From: CAVVAL01 sp963740215
Lineage (GTDB): Bacteria; Actinomycetota; Actinomycetes; Mycobacteriales; Cryptosporangiaceae
Length of the DNA stretch: 64,000 bases
Direction: 5' to 3'
Assembly: GCA_963740215.1 (NCBI GenBank)
Contig: CAVUDJ010000019.1
Location: forward strand, 434,001 to 498,000
The notes under the pieces were generated by a model that worked only from the letters and a program-made list of their open reading frames with translations, ran no database searches and was not told where the DNA came from. The position numbers were made by a program, and so were the translations under genes. Below, piece after piece: positions 1-7,669 of the stretch. How positions within the stretch are numbered: the stretch's first letter is position 1; the number at the start of each line of letters is the position of its first letter.

Positions 1-2
1 CG

Positions 3-137
3 CTGCGGATCCTGCGCGAACGCGGCGCGGTCGTGGTCCGCGGCTCCACCACAGCGGCCCGCTACTACCTGCCCGAGCACGACCCGGACGGCGAGGCACC
101 GGGCGAAACCGACACCGCCGACGACCACAACGAGTAA
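3..137 (+). CDS. C-terminal end of an unidentified protein (cut by window edge)
   Basis: An open frame runs from the window edge to a TAA at 135-137 and encodes about 44 residues. It has a basic, Val-rich stretch (RERGAVVVRG) resembling the last strand of a winged helix, then an acidic tail (DTADDHNE). The frame fits the codon use of the genes that follow. It lies just upstream of the repeat array at 154-242, where integrative elements often place a transfer or replication gene, but too little is visible to name it. Confidence 0.5.
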   Translation: MRILRERGAVVVRGSTTAARYYLPEHDPDGEAPGETDTADDHNE

Positions 138-153
138 CCGTCACGGCGGCCAG

Positions 154-242
154 CTTGGGTCACCACTTGGGTCAGAACTTGGGTCACGGCGCCCCCTATG
201 GAGGGTGCGCTGACCCAAGTGACCCAAGTGCCGTGACCCAAG
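154..242. repeat. Iteron-like array: three CTTGGGTCA repeats then three inverted copies
   Basis: CTTGGGTCA occurs at 154-162, 166-174 and 178-186, an exact 12-bp period. Its reverse complement TGACCCAAG occurs at 211-219, 220-228 and 234-242. The two halves face each other around a centre near 198, with an imperfect inner inverted repeat (GCGCCCCCT / AGGGTGCGC). The site is intergenic. Possible roles are replication iterons, a repressor operator cluster, a transfer origin or a large terminator hairpin; the sequence alone does not decide. Confidence 0.75.
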
Positions 243-343
243 TTGGCGCTCACTCACCGTAGCCACCGAGCGGGCACGCGAGCCCCGGCCGACGCATGCG
301 CGGCCGGGGCTTCGTCGTGCCCGGGAAAGGACCGACCGAACCC

Positions 344-616
344 GTGCACATCGCACTTCACTACGCGGCCACCCTGGCCGCGTCCACACCGGACGCCGGC
401 ACCGGGCGGGTGTGGGTGGCGCTGTTCCTCGGCGCCGTCATCTACGGGATCGGCTACTCGATCTCGATCCGCCTGCACCCCTACCGGCGGTGCCGCAAGT
501 GCGGTGAGTCCGGCAAGCACCGCGGCGCCGTGTTCGTGCGCTCGTTCCGGGCCTGCCGCCGCTGCGGCGGCACCGGCCGCGAACTCCGCCCATTCGCCCG
601 AGACCCACACAGCTAG
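344..616 (+). CDS. Small membrane protein with two CxxCxG zinc-ribbon-like motifs
   Basis: The protein is about 90 aa from a GTG start; an in-frame ATG at 296 is the alternative, and neither has a strong ribosome-binding site. One hydrophobic segment (around residues 24-40) is followed by two cysteine pairs, CRKCGESG and CRRCGGTG, spaced like half of a DnaJ zinc-binding domain. This suggests a membrane-anchored cytosolic zinc ribbon. Such small proteins are common in actinomycete integrative elements; no function can be assigned. Confidence 0.55.
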   Translation: MHIALHYAATLAASTPDAGTGRVWVALFLGAVIYGIGYSISIRLHPYRRCRKCGESGKHRGAVFVRSFRACRRCGGTGRELRPFARDPHS

Positions 617-635
617 CCAGAAGGGACCACCCGCT

Positions 636-965
636 ATGTCCGATGCCCTCACCCCTGACCAGACCGCTCAGCGGCTACGTGCGCTCGCCGACGCCTTGGA
701 GACCGCTCCCGTCGTGGCCGTCGAGTCGTGGCTGATGCTCGGCGTGCCCGGCTGGGGCGACGACACCGAGGCCCAGCGCGTCGCCGACGTCAACGCCCTG
801 GCAACCGCCCTCGGCCTGTCCGCCGAGGCGGTCGGCACCCACTCCACGTGGCACCACGAGGCCGACAACGGCGACCGCGCATTCCGAGTCCGGGTCAAGA
901 CCTACATCGCCGCTCCCGCGCAACGGTGCGCATGCGGCGCCACCTGCACCCACGCCGCCGCCTGA
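636..965 (+). CDS. Hypothetical protein of the integrated element
   Basis: This 109-aa protein starts at ATG 636 behind the Shine-Dalgarno-like AAGGGA at 621-626. The N-terminal half is helical and acidic (TPDQTAQRLRALADALE). The C-terminus ends in a Cys/His-rich tail (CACGATCTH) that could bind a metal. It sits directly upstream of ssb on the same strand and is probably part of the element's replication or maintenance operon. I do not recognise the family. Confidence 0.6.
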   Translation: MSDALTPDQTAQRLRALADALETAPVVAVESWLMLGVPGWGDDTEAQRVADVNALATALGLSAEAVGTHSTWHHEADNGDRAFRVRVKTYIAAPAQRCACGATCTHAAA

Positions 966-1032
966 ACCCGGCGCGACCAGCACCAGCCCAACCCGTTCCG
1001 CATTCACCGTCCCGGAAGGACACCGCACCGTC

Positions 1033-1503
1033 ATGGCCAACGAAACCGTCATCACCGTCACCGGCAACCTCACCGACGACCCCGAACTCCGCTTCCTCGA
1101 ATCCGGTGTAGCACTCGCCCGGTTCACCGTCGCGTCCACCCCGCGCACCTTCAACAAGGACACCAACCAGTGGGTCGACGGGCAGGCGATGTTCCTCACC
1201 TGCACCGCCTGGCGACAGCTCGCCGAGAACGCCGCCGAGTCCCTGACCCGGGGCGCGCGGGTGATCGTCACCGGCCGGCTCAAGCAGCGGCACTGGGAAA
1301 CGGACGAGGGCGAGAAGCGCTCCATGTTCGGCCTCGACGTAGACGAGGTCGGCCCGTCGCTGCGCTTCGCCACCGCCAAGGTCAACAAGACCACCCGCAC
1401 CAGCAACGGCACCGCCACACCGGATGACCCGTGGACAAGCGCCAGCACCTCCGCGCCCGCCGGTGTCGGCGCGGGCGCCGCGTCGGACGAGCCGCCGTTC
1501 TAA
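1033..1503 (+). CDS. ssb: Single-stranded DNA-binding protein
   Basis: This 156-aa protein has an N-terminal OB fold of about 110 residues (ETVITVTGNLTDDPELRF, then FLTCTAWRQLAENAAESL and the VIVTGRL strand). A disordered Ser/Thr/Ala linker ends in the acidic tip DEPPF, the SSB motif that recruits repair and replication partners. It is the element's own SSB and fits with the prim-pol and DUF3631 genes downstream. An upstream GGAAGGA supports the ATG. Confidence 0.93.
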   Translation: MANETVITVTGNLTDDPELRFLESGVALARFTVASTPRTFNKDTNQWVDGQAMFLTCTAWRQLAENAAESLTRGARVIVTGRLKQRHWETDEGEKRSMFGLDVDEVGPSLRFATAKVNKTTRTSNGTATPDDPWTSASTSAPAGVGAGAASDEPPF

Positions 1504-1588
1504 CCGCCCTGCCCCCGCCGACCGGCCCGCCCCGCACTACCCCGGGGCGGGTCGGTCGGCGCAATCGCCCCGGAAGGAGCGCCAGCAC

Positions 1589-2440
1589 ATGACCGTCCGA
1601 ACCTCCGCCGCCGCGCCGGCCCCGCTTCGTGTCATCTCCTACGGCGGCGGTGTGCAGTCCACCGCCCTGTTGGTGCTCGCAGCACAGCGGGTGATTCCGC
1701 ACCGGGTGTTCCTGTTCGCCAACGTCGGCGCCGACAGCGAACACCCCGCCACCCTCACCTACATCCGCGACCACGCCGCGCCGTATGCGGCGGCACACGG
1801 CATCGCGCTGCACGAGTTGCACCGCGTCCGGCGCGACGGCTCCACCGAAACCCTGTGGGGCCGACTCACCAAGGAGGGCTCGCGGTCGCTGCCGATCCCG
1901 GTACGGATGTCCAACGGCGCACCGGGCACGCGCTCGTGTACAGCCGACTTCAGGATCCGGGTCATCGGCCGATGGCTCAAAGCCAACGGTGCCAGCGACG
2001 CCGTGCCCGCTGAGGTCGGCATCGGGATCAGCCTGGACGAGATCGAACGGGTCAACAAGCGCCGCGCCCAACCGTATGAGCGGCCGACCTACCCGCTGCT
2101 GGACCATGCGCCGCCGCTACGCCGGATCGACTGCGCCCGGATCATCCACGCCGCCGGGTTGCCGGTGCCCCGCAAGTCCGCCTGCTGGTTCTGTCCATTC
2201 CACCGCCCGGCCACCTGGCGCGAGATGGCCAGGGACGAACCCGACCTGTTCGCCCGCAGCTGCGAACTCGAAGACCTCCTCAACGTCCGCCGCACCGAAC
2301 TCGGACGCGACCCCGTCTACCTGACCCGCTTCGGTGCGCCGCTCGCGGTCGCGATCACCGCCGCCCAAGACACCCTGCCCGGCCTCGAAACCGACCCCGA
2401 CGGCGGCGGCTGGTGCGACAACGGCGCCTGCTTCACCTGA
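1589..2440 (+). CDS. PAPS reductase-like (PP-loop) protein of mobile-element type
   Basis: The protein is 283 aa; ATG 1589 follows GGAAGGAGC. The N-terminus carries a PP-loop-like motif (SYGGGVQSTALL), the nucleotide-binding signature of the phosphoadenosine phosphosulfate reductase / adenine-nucleotide alpha-hydrolase superfamily. A conserved CxxCPF element (CWFCPF, near residues 198-203) and RSCTADFRI follow. Members in phages and integrative elements are not assimilatory sulfate enzymes; relatives such as DndC act in DNA phosphorothioation. The immediate downstream neighbour is a DpdA-like gene, so a role in nucleic-acid modification is plausible but unproven. Confidence 0.75.
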   Translation: MTVRTSAAAPAPLRVISYGGGVQSTALLVLAAQRVIPHRVFLFANVGADSEHPATLTYIRDHAAPYAAAHGIALHELHRVRRDGSTETLWGRLTKEGSRSLPIPVRMSNGAPGTRSCTADFRIRVIGRWLKANGASDAVPAEVGIGISLDEIERVNKRRAQPYERPTYPLLDHAPPLRRIDCARIIHAAGLPVPRKSACWFCPFHRPATWREMARDEPDLFARSCELEDLLNVRRTELGRDPVYLTRFGAPLAVAITAAQDTLPGLETDPDGGGWCDNGACFT

Positions 2441-2460
2441 CCGCCTGGAGGACGTACCGC

Positions 2461-2901
2461 ATGTGTGACGCCAGCACCACGAGCGACGGGCCGCGGTTCT
2501 ACCTCGGCACGCACCAACCGGGTTGGCTCGCGCGCCGGCCCGAGCCGCTGTTCATCTCCGACCGCCGGCTCCGCACCTACCGGCGCCTGCCGGTCGCGGT
2601 CGGGACATGGGCGCTGGACTCGGGCGGGTTCACCGAACTCGCCGCGCACGGCTCATGGGAGCGCGGGCCGACGCCCGCCGAGTACGTCGCGCGGATCCGC
2701 CGCTACGCCGCCGAGGTCGGTGGCCTGTTGTGGGCGGCGCCGCAGGACTGGATGTGTGAACCCTGGATGACTGCCAAGACCGGACTCACCGTTGCCGAGC
2801 ACCAGCGCCGCACCATCGACAACTTCACGCAGCTGCGGGACCTCGCGCCGGACCTGCCGATCGTGCCAGTCGTGCAGGGCTGGACCGTCGCCGACTATCT
2901 T
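2461..2901 (+). pseudogene. N-terminal half of a DpdA-like (TGT-fold) gene, interrupted
   Basis: From ATG 2461 the frame encodes FYLGTHQPGWL, then ALDSGGFTEL with the TGT-family DSGGF motif (Asp near residue 53), PQDWMCEPW and IVPVVQGWTVADYL. Homology stops at about 2901; the rest of the frame is unrelated. The family continues (RCVDGYAAAG...) at 8043, so about 5.14 kb is inserted. The intact protein would be a tRNA-guanine-transglycosylase-like enzyme; DpdA relatives insert 7-deazaguanine bases into DNA. Split like this, it is probably inactive. Confidence 0.75.
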
Positions 2902-2928
2902 CTCCGGACTAATGAAGATCATGAATTT

Positions 2929-3225
2929 CTAGTTCGGTGGCCACAGACCGTCGCAGAGCGAGCTCTCGGACGCCCGGTCGTCGGCTTCTGCCCAGCGGCT
3001 CATGTGCTGTTCGACCACTGCCCGCACCTGGCCGCGGAGTTCCGTGTAGGTCATGTCCCCCATGCCTTCGGCCTCGAACACCGCATCGGTGAAGCTGTCC
3101 ACGTCGCGCGGAGGCGCCTGCTCGAGCCGACGGTTTTCCGCCGGCGGCAGGCAGAAGCCGAGCTTGACGCACAGTTCGTCAAGGAGGAGTCGAACCTCGA
3201 ACTCCAAGTCATCAGGCTGGTCCAT
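2929..3225 (-). CDS. Conserved hypothetical protein, about 98 aa
   Basis: Read from ATG at 3225-3223, the product is acidic and helical (DDLEFEVRLLLDELCVKLGF, then a variable stretch, VDSFTDAVFEAEG and LRGQVRAVVEQHMSRWAE). I recognise this pattern from small actinobacterial proteins of unknown function. It ends only about 25 bp from the left end of the insertion and lies outside the inner inverted repeat at 3254, so it belongs to the outer insert. No ribosome-binding site is obvious; a longer start at 3345 is possible. Confidence 0.5.
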   Translation of the reverse strand: MDQPDDLEFEVRLLLDELCVKLGFCLPPAENRRLEQAPPRDVDSFTDAVFEAEGMGDMTYTELRGQVRAVVEQHMSRWAEADDRASESSLCDGLWPPN

Positions 3226-3253
3226 GGCGACATCATGCCGGTCGACGCCCTGA

Positions 3254-3336
3254 TTCTGACGGCCTAAGCCGGCCCCACCCGGACGGCCCGAGTTGGCCCC
3301 ACCGGAGATTGGCGCAGTGGCGGCGTGACGGTCTGA
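3254..3336 (+). repeat. Left inner inverted repeat (83 nt) of the SLATT / subtilase-TIR cassette
   Basis: This 83-nt stretch matches, without gaps, the reverse complement of 7587-7669. Identical blocks sit at the same offsets: TTCTGACGGCC, GGCCCCACCCGGACGGC, TGGCC and GTGACGGTCTGA. Both copies point inward. Together they bound 3254-7669 (4.4 kb). The motif GTTGGCCCCAC also recurs inside the repeats, as in recombinase or transposase binding sites. Confidence 0.75.
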
Positions 3337-3468
3337 ACCGGCCACACTGGATGATCCAATGCACCACTACAGCGTGTTACCGCGACGGGGGCGGTAGGCG
3401 CGGATCGCGGCAGATCCGTGCGCCTGACCTGGTGAAGACGGCCCGAGCCGCGTCACCTCAGGGCCGGT

Positions 3469-3726
3469 TCAAGGCGCCGGATCCTGCGAGGTGGGCGGTT
3501 CCTGGAGCTGCCTGATGCCGTCGAGCATGTCGTCCCAAAGGTGCTCCGCCGCCTCGCGAACCTCCGGGTTGAGGTTGCGATGTACAACCCACTTAGCATC
3601 ACCCAACCCCATGCCGGTCGCGTCAGCGACGGCCTTGATCACCGAAATCGGTGAATCGGTGCGCCGGAGCAGCTCCTTGGCTACCTGATCTGCGTCGGCG
3701 CCCGACGCCAGCATCAGCCGTGCCAC
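3469..3726 (-). CDS. Small protein with ribosomal L7/L12 C-terminal-like fold
   Basis: An 85-aa product from GTG 3726. The central stretch (ISVIKAVADATGMGLGDAK) resembles the L7/L12 C-terminal pattern of a strand followed by an alpha-helix with GLGLKEAK. It is too short to be L7/L12 itself, lacks the N-terminal dimer region and is not near ribosomal genes. It lies inside the cassette, on the same strand as the SLATT gene. Function unknown; the fold call is a pattern match by eye. Confidence 0.5.
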   Translation of the reverse strand: MARLMLASGADADQVAKELLRRTDSPISVIKAVADATGMGLGDAKWVVHRNLNPEVREAAEHLWDDMLDGIRQLQEPPTSQDPAP

Positions 3727-4029
3727 TTCCGTTAGGAGCTGGATCCCTCTCCGCCCTGTCGGTCATGAAGGGAGCGTATCGCCGACGCGGAGTTGTACCA
3801 GCCTGCCATTCTCCGTTCTGGTCGTGCACGGGCACGTGGCCGGGCAGCTGCCCCGGAGCAGCGGAGTAGGCAGGCTCCGCTGCGCGCGGATCGCGGCATG
3901 TGAGGATGCCAGTGCCGTTGGGGGGACTGTTCGCGTCCCTGTCGACAAGCGGATCGGTTAGGGGTTCTGCGCCGTCGAATGCGGAAGAGTGGCTTCGACG
4001 ATATGTCCTCGGGCGCTGAGACGGGCCGT
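3727..4029. other. Non-coding gap between the L7/L12-like and SLATT genes
   Basis: About 300 bp with no coding frame I would support and no convincing hairpin. It probably holds the promoter for the small minus-strand gene that ends at 3469. Confidence 0.4.
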
Positions 4030-4557
4030 TCAGCTAGTCACGGCCGACGTCGGGGTTGCTTGTCGCATGGTGCTAGTCCAGTTGGTGTTTTCCTTGGTGG
4101 TGACGTCGCGCATGAATTCGGCGAGCATGTCACGCCGGCTCTGGGTATCGGCGTAGGGGTCGACCATGGCTGCGTAGAGGAAGGCATGCTGCCGAAGCGT
4201 TTCGGCAGTGGCGCGGTAGGCGATCCAGTTGGAGTGGAACTGGAACACTTGCTGGACGCCTTCGAGTACGACGATGCTCGCCGCTAGTGCCGCCGTGAGG
4301 GCAGCGGGTGCGCCGGTGGCGGCGAGTACAGTGACGGCGGCGCCGGTAACAAGGGCTGCGACTTTGAGGGTTTGGTAGGTGAGCCGGCTACGAGTCGCTG
4401 CTCGGTCGTACCAGCGGAATTGGGCGTCGAGTTCCTGCCATAGAAGGTCGTGCTGCTCGCCCGGGTCGGCGGGCTGGGGCAGGCTGCCGGCGAGATGCTG
4501 CCACGCCGTGGCATCGCCAGGATGGGTGCCGGCGTCCGGGCTCGGAACCGTAGTCAT
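4030..4557 (-). CDS. SLATT-domain (DUF4231) membrane protein
   Basis: A 175-aa product from ATG 4557-4555. A soluble N-terminus of about 60 residues contains a charged helix (LWQELDAQFRWYDRAATRSR). Two hydrophobic segments follow (VAALVTGAAVTVLAATG and ALTAALAASIVVLEGV), then a helical cytosolic C-terminus (SNWIAYRATAETLRQHAFLY). This is the SLATT layout. SLATT proteins are predicted pore-forming effectors in prokaryotic conflict systems, often next to nucleotide-signal producers. It faces away from the subtilase-TIR gene across about 325 bp within the same cassette, which suggests an effector partnership. Confidence 0.8.
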   Translation of the reverse strand: MTTVPSPDAGTHPGDATAWQHLAGSLPQPADPGEQHDLLWQELDAQFRWYDRAATRSRLTYQTLKVAALVTGAAVTVLAATGAPAALTAALAASIVVLEGVQQVFQFHSNWIAYRATAETLRQHAFLYAAMVDPYADTQSRRDMLAEFMRDVTTKENTNWTSTMRQATPTSAVTS

Positions 4558-4872
4558 GGTCGGAGGATGGCACGGCTACATGTCGTGCGCGAGCCAATCC
4601 GACTGACTCTATCTGGCCATGGGGCCATCACTGCTCGTCGTGGGGCAATATGAAGGCCGCGGACTCAAGCGGCGACCGCATGTACCCAACAATCTTCATT
4701 GACGCGATCGTGGTCAAGGTCCGCGGACGGACAGGTCACCAACTGGCCCGTCTACGTCGCCATCGGCGTCACGTCAACGGCGAGCGGGAGACAGGTGGTC
4801 CGTCGACGCGGTGATCGCGGCCGCCCGGCTGGGGTTGCTGGGATTGGCCGGGTAGCGAGCCCGGGCTCGCCC

Positions 4873-4878
4873 TAGACT
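4873..4878 (+). promoter_or_regulatory. Putative -10 box (TAGACT) of the subtilase-TIR gene
   Basis: TAGACT ends four bases before the first GTG (4882) and seven before the second (4885). An RNA start six to seven bases downstream would fall on GTG 4885, which implies a leaderless transcript. No -35 box is convincing. The rest of 4558-4881, between two divergent genes, shows nothing else I can support. Confidence 0.4.
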
Positions 4879-4881
4879 GGC

Positions 4882-7389
4882 GTGGTGACGGAGCTGACAT
4901 TCTGGCACGACAGGGTCTTGCTGGCATTGGCCGACTCGCGGGACGGACGTCTCGACTCAGAGTCTGCGGTCATCGAAGAGGTGGCGATCCGATTCGCGGA
5001 CCGGTTCGCACCCTCGGATTGGTTCTACGAGGGCGAGCGGCCGCGGTGGCACCAAGCGGTGAAGGCCGCGCTGGAAGACCTCCACTCGGCGCGGTTGGTT
5101 CGTCAGCATGCCCAGCCGGCCGCAGCGGAGCAGTGGGACCCGCGGGCGTCCGTGGCAGAGTCGAAGCAGCCACCTCCGAAGCAGCAGGTGCTGACCAAGG
5201 CTGGCCGGCGGCGGACGAAGTTAGTACGCGACGATGTCGAGCGGGCGTGGGCTAGGGTCCGGGCAGAGGATCGGGCGTACGGGTGGCCAGCTCCAGACGC
5301 GCCGACCATGCTGCTCGCACCGGGCGTGCTCGCGCCGCCGCTGCGGTCCAGCGAGGGACGTATGCGCCTCGGCTTCCCGCCGGACGAGGACCTCCCCATG
5401 CCTGTGATCGCCGAACTCGACCTGCACTACAGCCGCGGGCCGGATGCCGCGCTCGAGCGGCTCAGCCGGCTGTGGGTGCGGGTCACCCGCGATCCGGCCG
5501 GGGCGCCGACCCCGCTCGCCGAGGAATACGCGACCGGCGAACTGTCGATGCACGAGATGACGCGGCTGGTTTCCGCCGACGCCGCGGCGACCGCCCGGTC
5601 GGCCCGCTGCCTGCGCCAGCTGTGGCCCGACTTCGTCGTTGTGCCGCAGATCGACAGCTCCTGCGTCACCATCAAGGCGGACGTGGCCCGGCGGGCGTTC
5701 AACGCGTACGGCGACGGGATCGTCTGGGCAGTGGTCGACTCCGGCATCTGGGCCGATCACCCGCACTTCGCCGCGTACGGGACGCTGACCGACGAGTCGG
5801 TCCGGGACTTGCACCGGTTGTTCCCGTCCCACGGGGACCCGCTGCCCGATCCTAGCCTTGCCCTGGTCGACGAGCTGGGTCACGGCACCCACGTCGCCGG
5901 CATCATCGCCGGCGCCATCAAGCCGTGGCTCGACGCGGGCGAGGGCCGGCAGGTGCTGGCGACCGAGAGCCAGCACAACTTCGGAAACAGTCGGGAGCCA
6001 CTCCGGGTGCCCCGCGAGGTCGAGCACCTCTCGCTGCTTGCCGGCATAGCGCCGAAGACCAAGCTGGTCAGCCTCAAGGTGCTGCATGGCGGTGGTAGCC
6101 GGGAGCAGCGGGTCAGCCGCGTGATGAGGGCCTTAGCGTATGTCCGGAAGGTCAACGGCGGCACGACCGCGAGCAGGCGTATCCACGGAGTCAATCTCAG
6201 CGTCGGCTACGAGGTCGACCCGCTATGGTTCACATTCGGACAGAGCCCGCTGTGCAGGGAGGTCGACAAGCTCGTCCGCACTGGCGTCGTTGTGGTGGTC
6301 GCCGCCGGCAACTCCGGCCATGGGTCGCTTGCCGACACGGACGACGCCTCGAACCGGTCCGGGTCGGGTATGACGATCAACGACCCCGGTAACGCAGAGC
6401 TGGCCGTCACCGTTGGCTCCACGCCTCGAGACGCGCCGCACGCGTACCGCGTCTCGTACTTCTCCTCCAAGGGCCCTTCCAGCGGCGGGTGGGCCAAGCC
6501 CGACCTGGTCGCTCCCGGGGAGCGGATCACGTCGTGCGCAGCTGGCGTCAGCCTGGATTCCGTCGTCGCCCGCGACGAGGTCCCGACCAACACGGCCGTT
6601 TATGTCGAGGAAACCGGGACCAGCATGGCGGCATCGCACGTCTCCGGCGCAATCGCAGCCCTACTGTCCGTCCACCGGGAGTTCATCGGTCGACCGGACG
6701 CCGTTAAGCGGATGTTCGTCGATACGGCCACCCCGTTCGGCCGGAGGAGCGACTTCGACGGAGCCGGGTTGCTCGACCTGATGCGGGTCATGACCGACGC
6801 CTCACCGCCCCATCCCGCTGAGGCGGCGGCTACAGCCATCCTCCAACAGGGAGCAGTGCAAGCGGCAGCCCGACGGCCTGAGCAGGGAGAGCGGAGGACA
6901 ATTCGGCTCTTCTACTCGTATTCCCACAGGGACTCTCGGTTCAGAGAGGAGCTTGAGGGTCATCTGTCGCAGCTGCGCCGCGGGGGTCTTATCAGTGAGT
7001 GGAGCGACCGCCTAATCTCGCCCGGACAGGAATGGCGGGCTGCGATAACGCGGGGCCTCGACACAGCCGACATGATCTTGCTCCTGATATCTCCAGACTT
7101 CATGGTGTCCGATTACTGCTACGGTGTCGAAGTTGAGACGGCAGTGTCTCTACATGAGCGCGGCCTCGCACGAGTCATTCCGATCATCTTGAGGCCCGTA
7201 GACTGGGACAATGCTCCCTTTGGACAGTTGCAGGCCCTTCCGAGCCTCGGTAAGCCAGTAACTCGCTGGCGGAATCGAGACGAAGCCTGGCTTGATGTCG
7301 TGAGGGGCCTACGGACCGTTGTCGACGAGCTGTCGCCGCCGACGAGTCCGCCAGGCCGGCCTGGACGGACAGATCGCACGGATAATTGA
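4882..7389 (+). CDS. Winged-helix / S8 subtilase / TIR three-domain fusion protein
   Basis: An 835-aa product. Residues 1-120 look like a winged helix of Mrr N-terminal type (LTFWHDRVLLALADSRDG, FYEGERPRWHQAVKAALEDL, VLTKAG). Residues about 275-650 are a subtilase with all catalytic residues: Asp286 (VVDSGI), His334 (GHGTHVAG), Asn477 (AAGNSG) and Ser581 (GTSMAASH). There is no signal peptide or propeptide, so it should be cytosolic. Residues about 674-810 are a TIR_2 domain (IRLFYSYSHRDSRFREEL), with Glu750 in DYCYGVEVE a likely catalytic residue. GTG 4885 is the alternative start. TIR domains in bacterial immunity usually consume NAD or make nucleotide signals; the partner is probably the divergent SLATT gene. 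Confidence 0.85.
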   Translation: MVTELTFWHDRVLLALADSRDGRLDSESAVIEEVAIRFADRFAPSDWFYEGERPRWHQAVKAALEDLHSARLVRQHAQPAAAEQWDPRASVAESKQPPPKQQVLTKAGRRRTKLVRDDVERAWARVRAEDRAYGWPAPDAPTMLLAPGVLAPPLRSSEGRMRLGFPPDEDLPMPVIAELDLHYSRGPDAALERLSRLWVRVTRDPAGAPTPLAEEYATGELSMHEMTRLVSADAAATARSARCLRQLWPDFVVVPQIDSSCVTIKADVARRAFNAYGDGIVWAVVDSGIWADHPHFAAYGTLTDESVRDLHRLFPSHGDPLPDPSLALVDELGHGTHVAGIIAGAIKPWLDAGEGRQVLATESQHNFGNSREPLRVPREVEHLSLLAGIAPKTKLVSLKVLHGGGSREQRVSRVMRALAYVRKVNGGTTASRRIHGVNLSVGYEVDPLWFTFGQSPLCREVDKLVRTGVVVVVAAGNSGHGSLADTDDASNRSGSGMTINDPGNAELAVTVGSTPRDAPHAYRVSYFSSKGPSSGGWAKPDLVAPGERITSCAAGVSLDSVVARDEVPTNTAVYVEETGTSMAASHVSGAIAALLSVHREFIGRPDAVKRMFVDTATPFGRRSDFDGAGLLDLMRVMTDASPPHPAEAAATAILQQGAVQAAARRPEQGERRTIRLFYSYSHRDSRFREELEGHLSQLRRGGLISEWSDRLISPGQEWRAAITRGLDTADMILLLISPDFMVSDYCYGVEVETAVSLHERGLARVIPIILRPVDWDNAPFGQLQALPSLGKPVTRWRNRDEAWLDVVRGLRTVVDELSPPTSPPGRPGRTDRTDN

Positions 7390-7586
7390 GGCGACTGTTC
7401 ACCCGTGCTTTCAGCCCAGTTGAACAGGATGCTCGTACCAAACTTGAACGAGGCGACCCAGGGCACCGCATGTCACGCGACAACCGCTCATCGGCAGAAG
7501 GCGGATACCGAGAAGCCGAGCGGGTGATGCGCAGGAACGCACCATAACTTCGGTCAACGTGCTGGACTCGGCACGGTGGGGCCAAC

Positions 7587-7669
7587 TCAGACCGTCACAG
7601 CACCATCCGGTTCAACCGCAGAGAGGCCACCCCAAGCCGTCCGGGTGGGGCCAACCATGGCCGTCAGAA
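7587..7669 (-). repeat. Right inner inverted repeat (83 nt) of the cassette
   Basis: This is the reverse-complement partner of 3254-3336, with the same length and the same block positions. Its outer edge overlaps the decayed recombinase frame (7670-8009). The gap 7390-7586 between the subtilase-TIR stop and this repeat has no gene I can support. Confidence 0.75.

Noticed and set aside
154..242. Possible CRISPR array
   Set aside because: Repeat units are only 9 bp at a 12-bp period, half are inverted, and there are no spacers or cas genes.
4882..7389. Secreted subtilisin
   Set aside because: There is no signal peptide or inhibitor propeptide, and TIR and winged-helix domains imply a cytosolic location.
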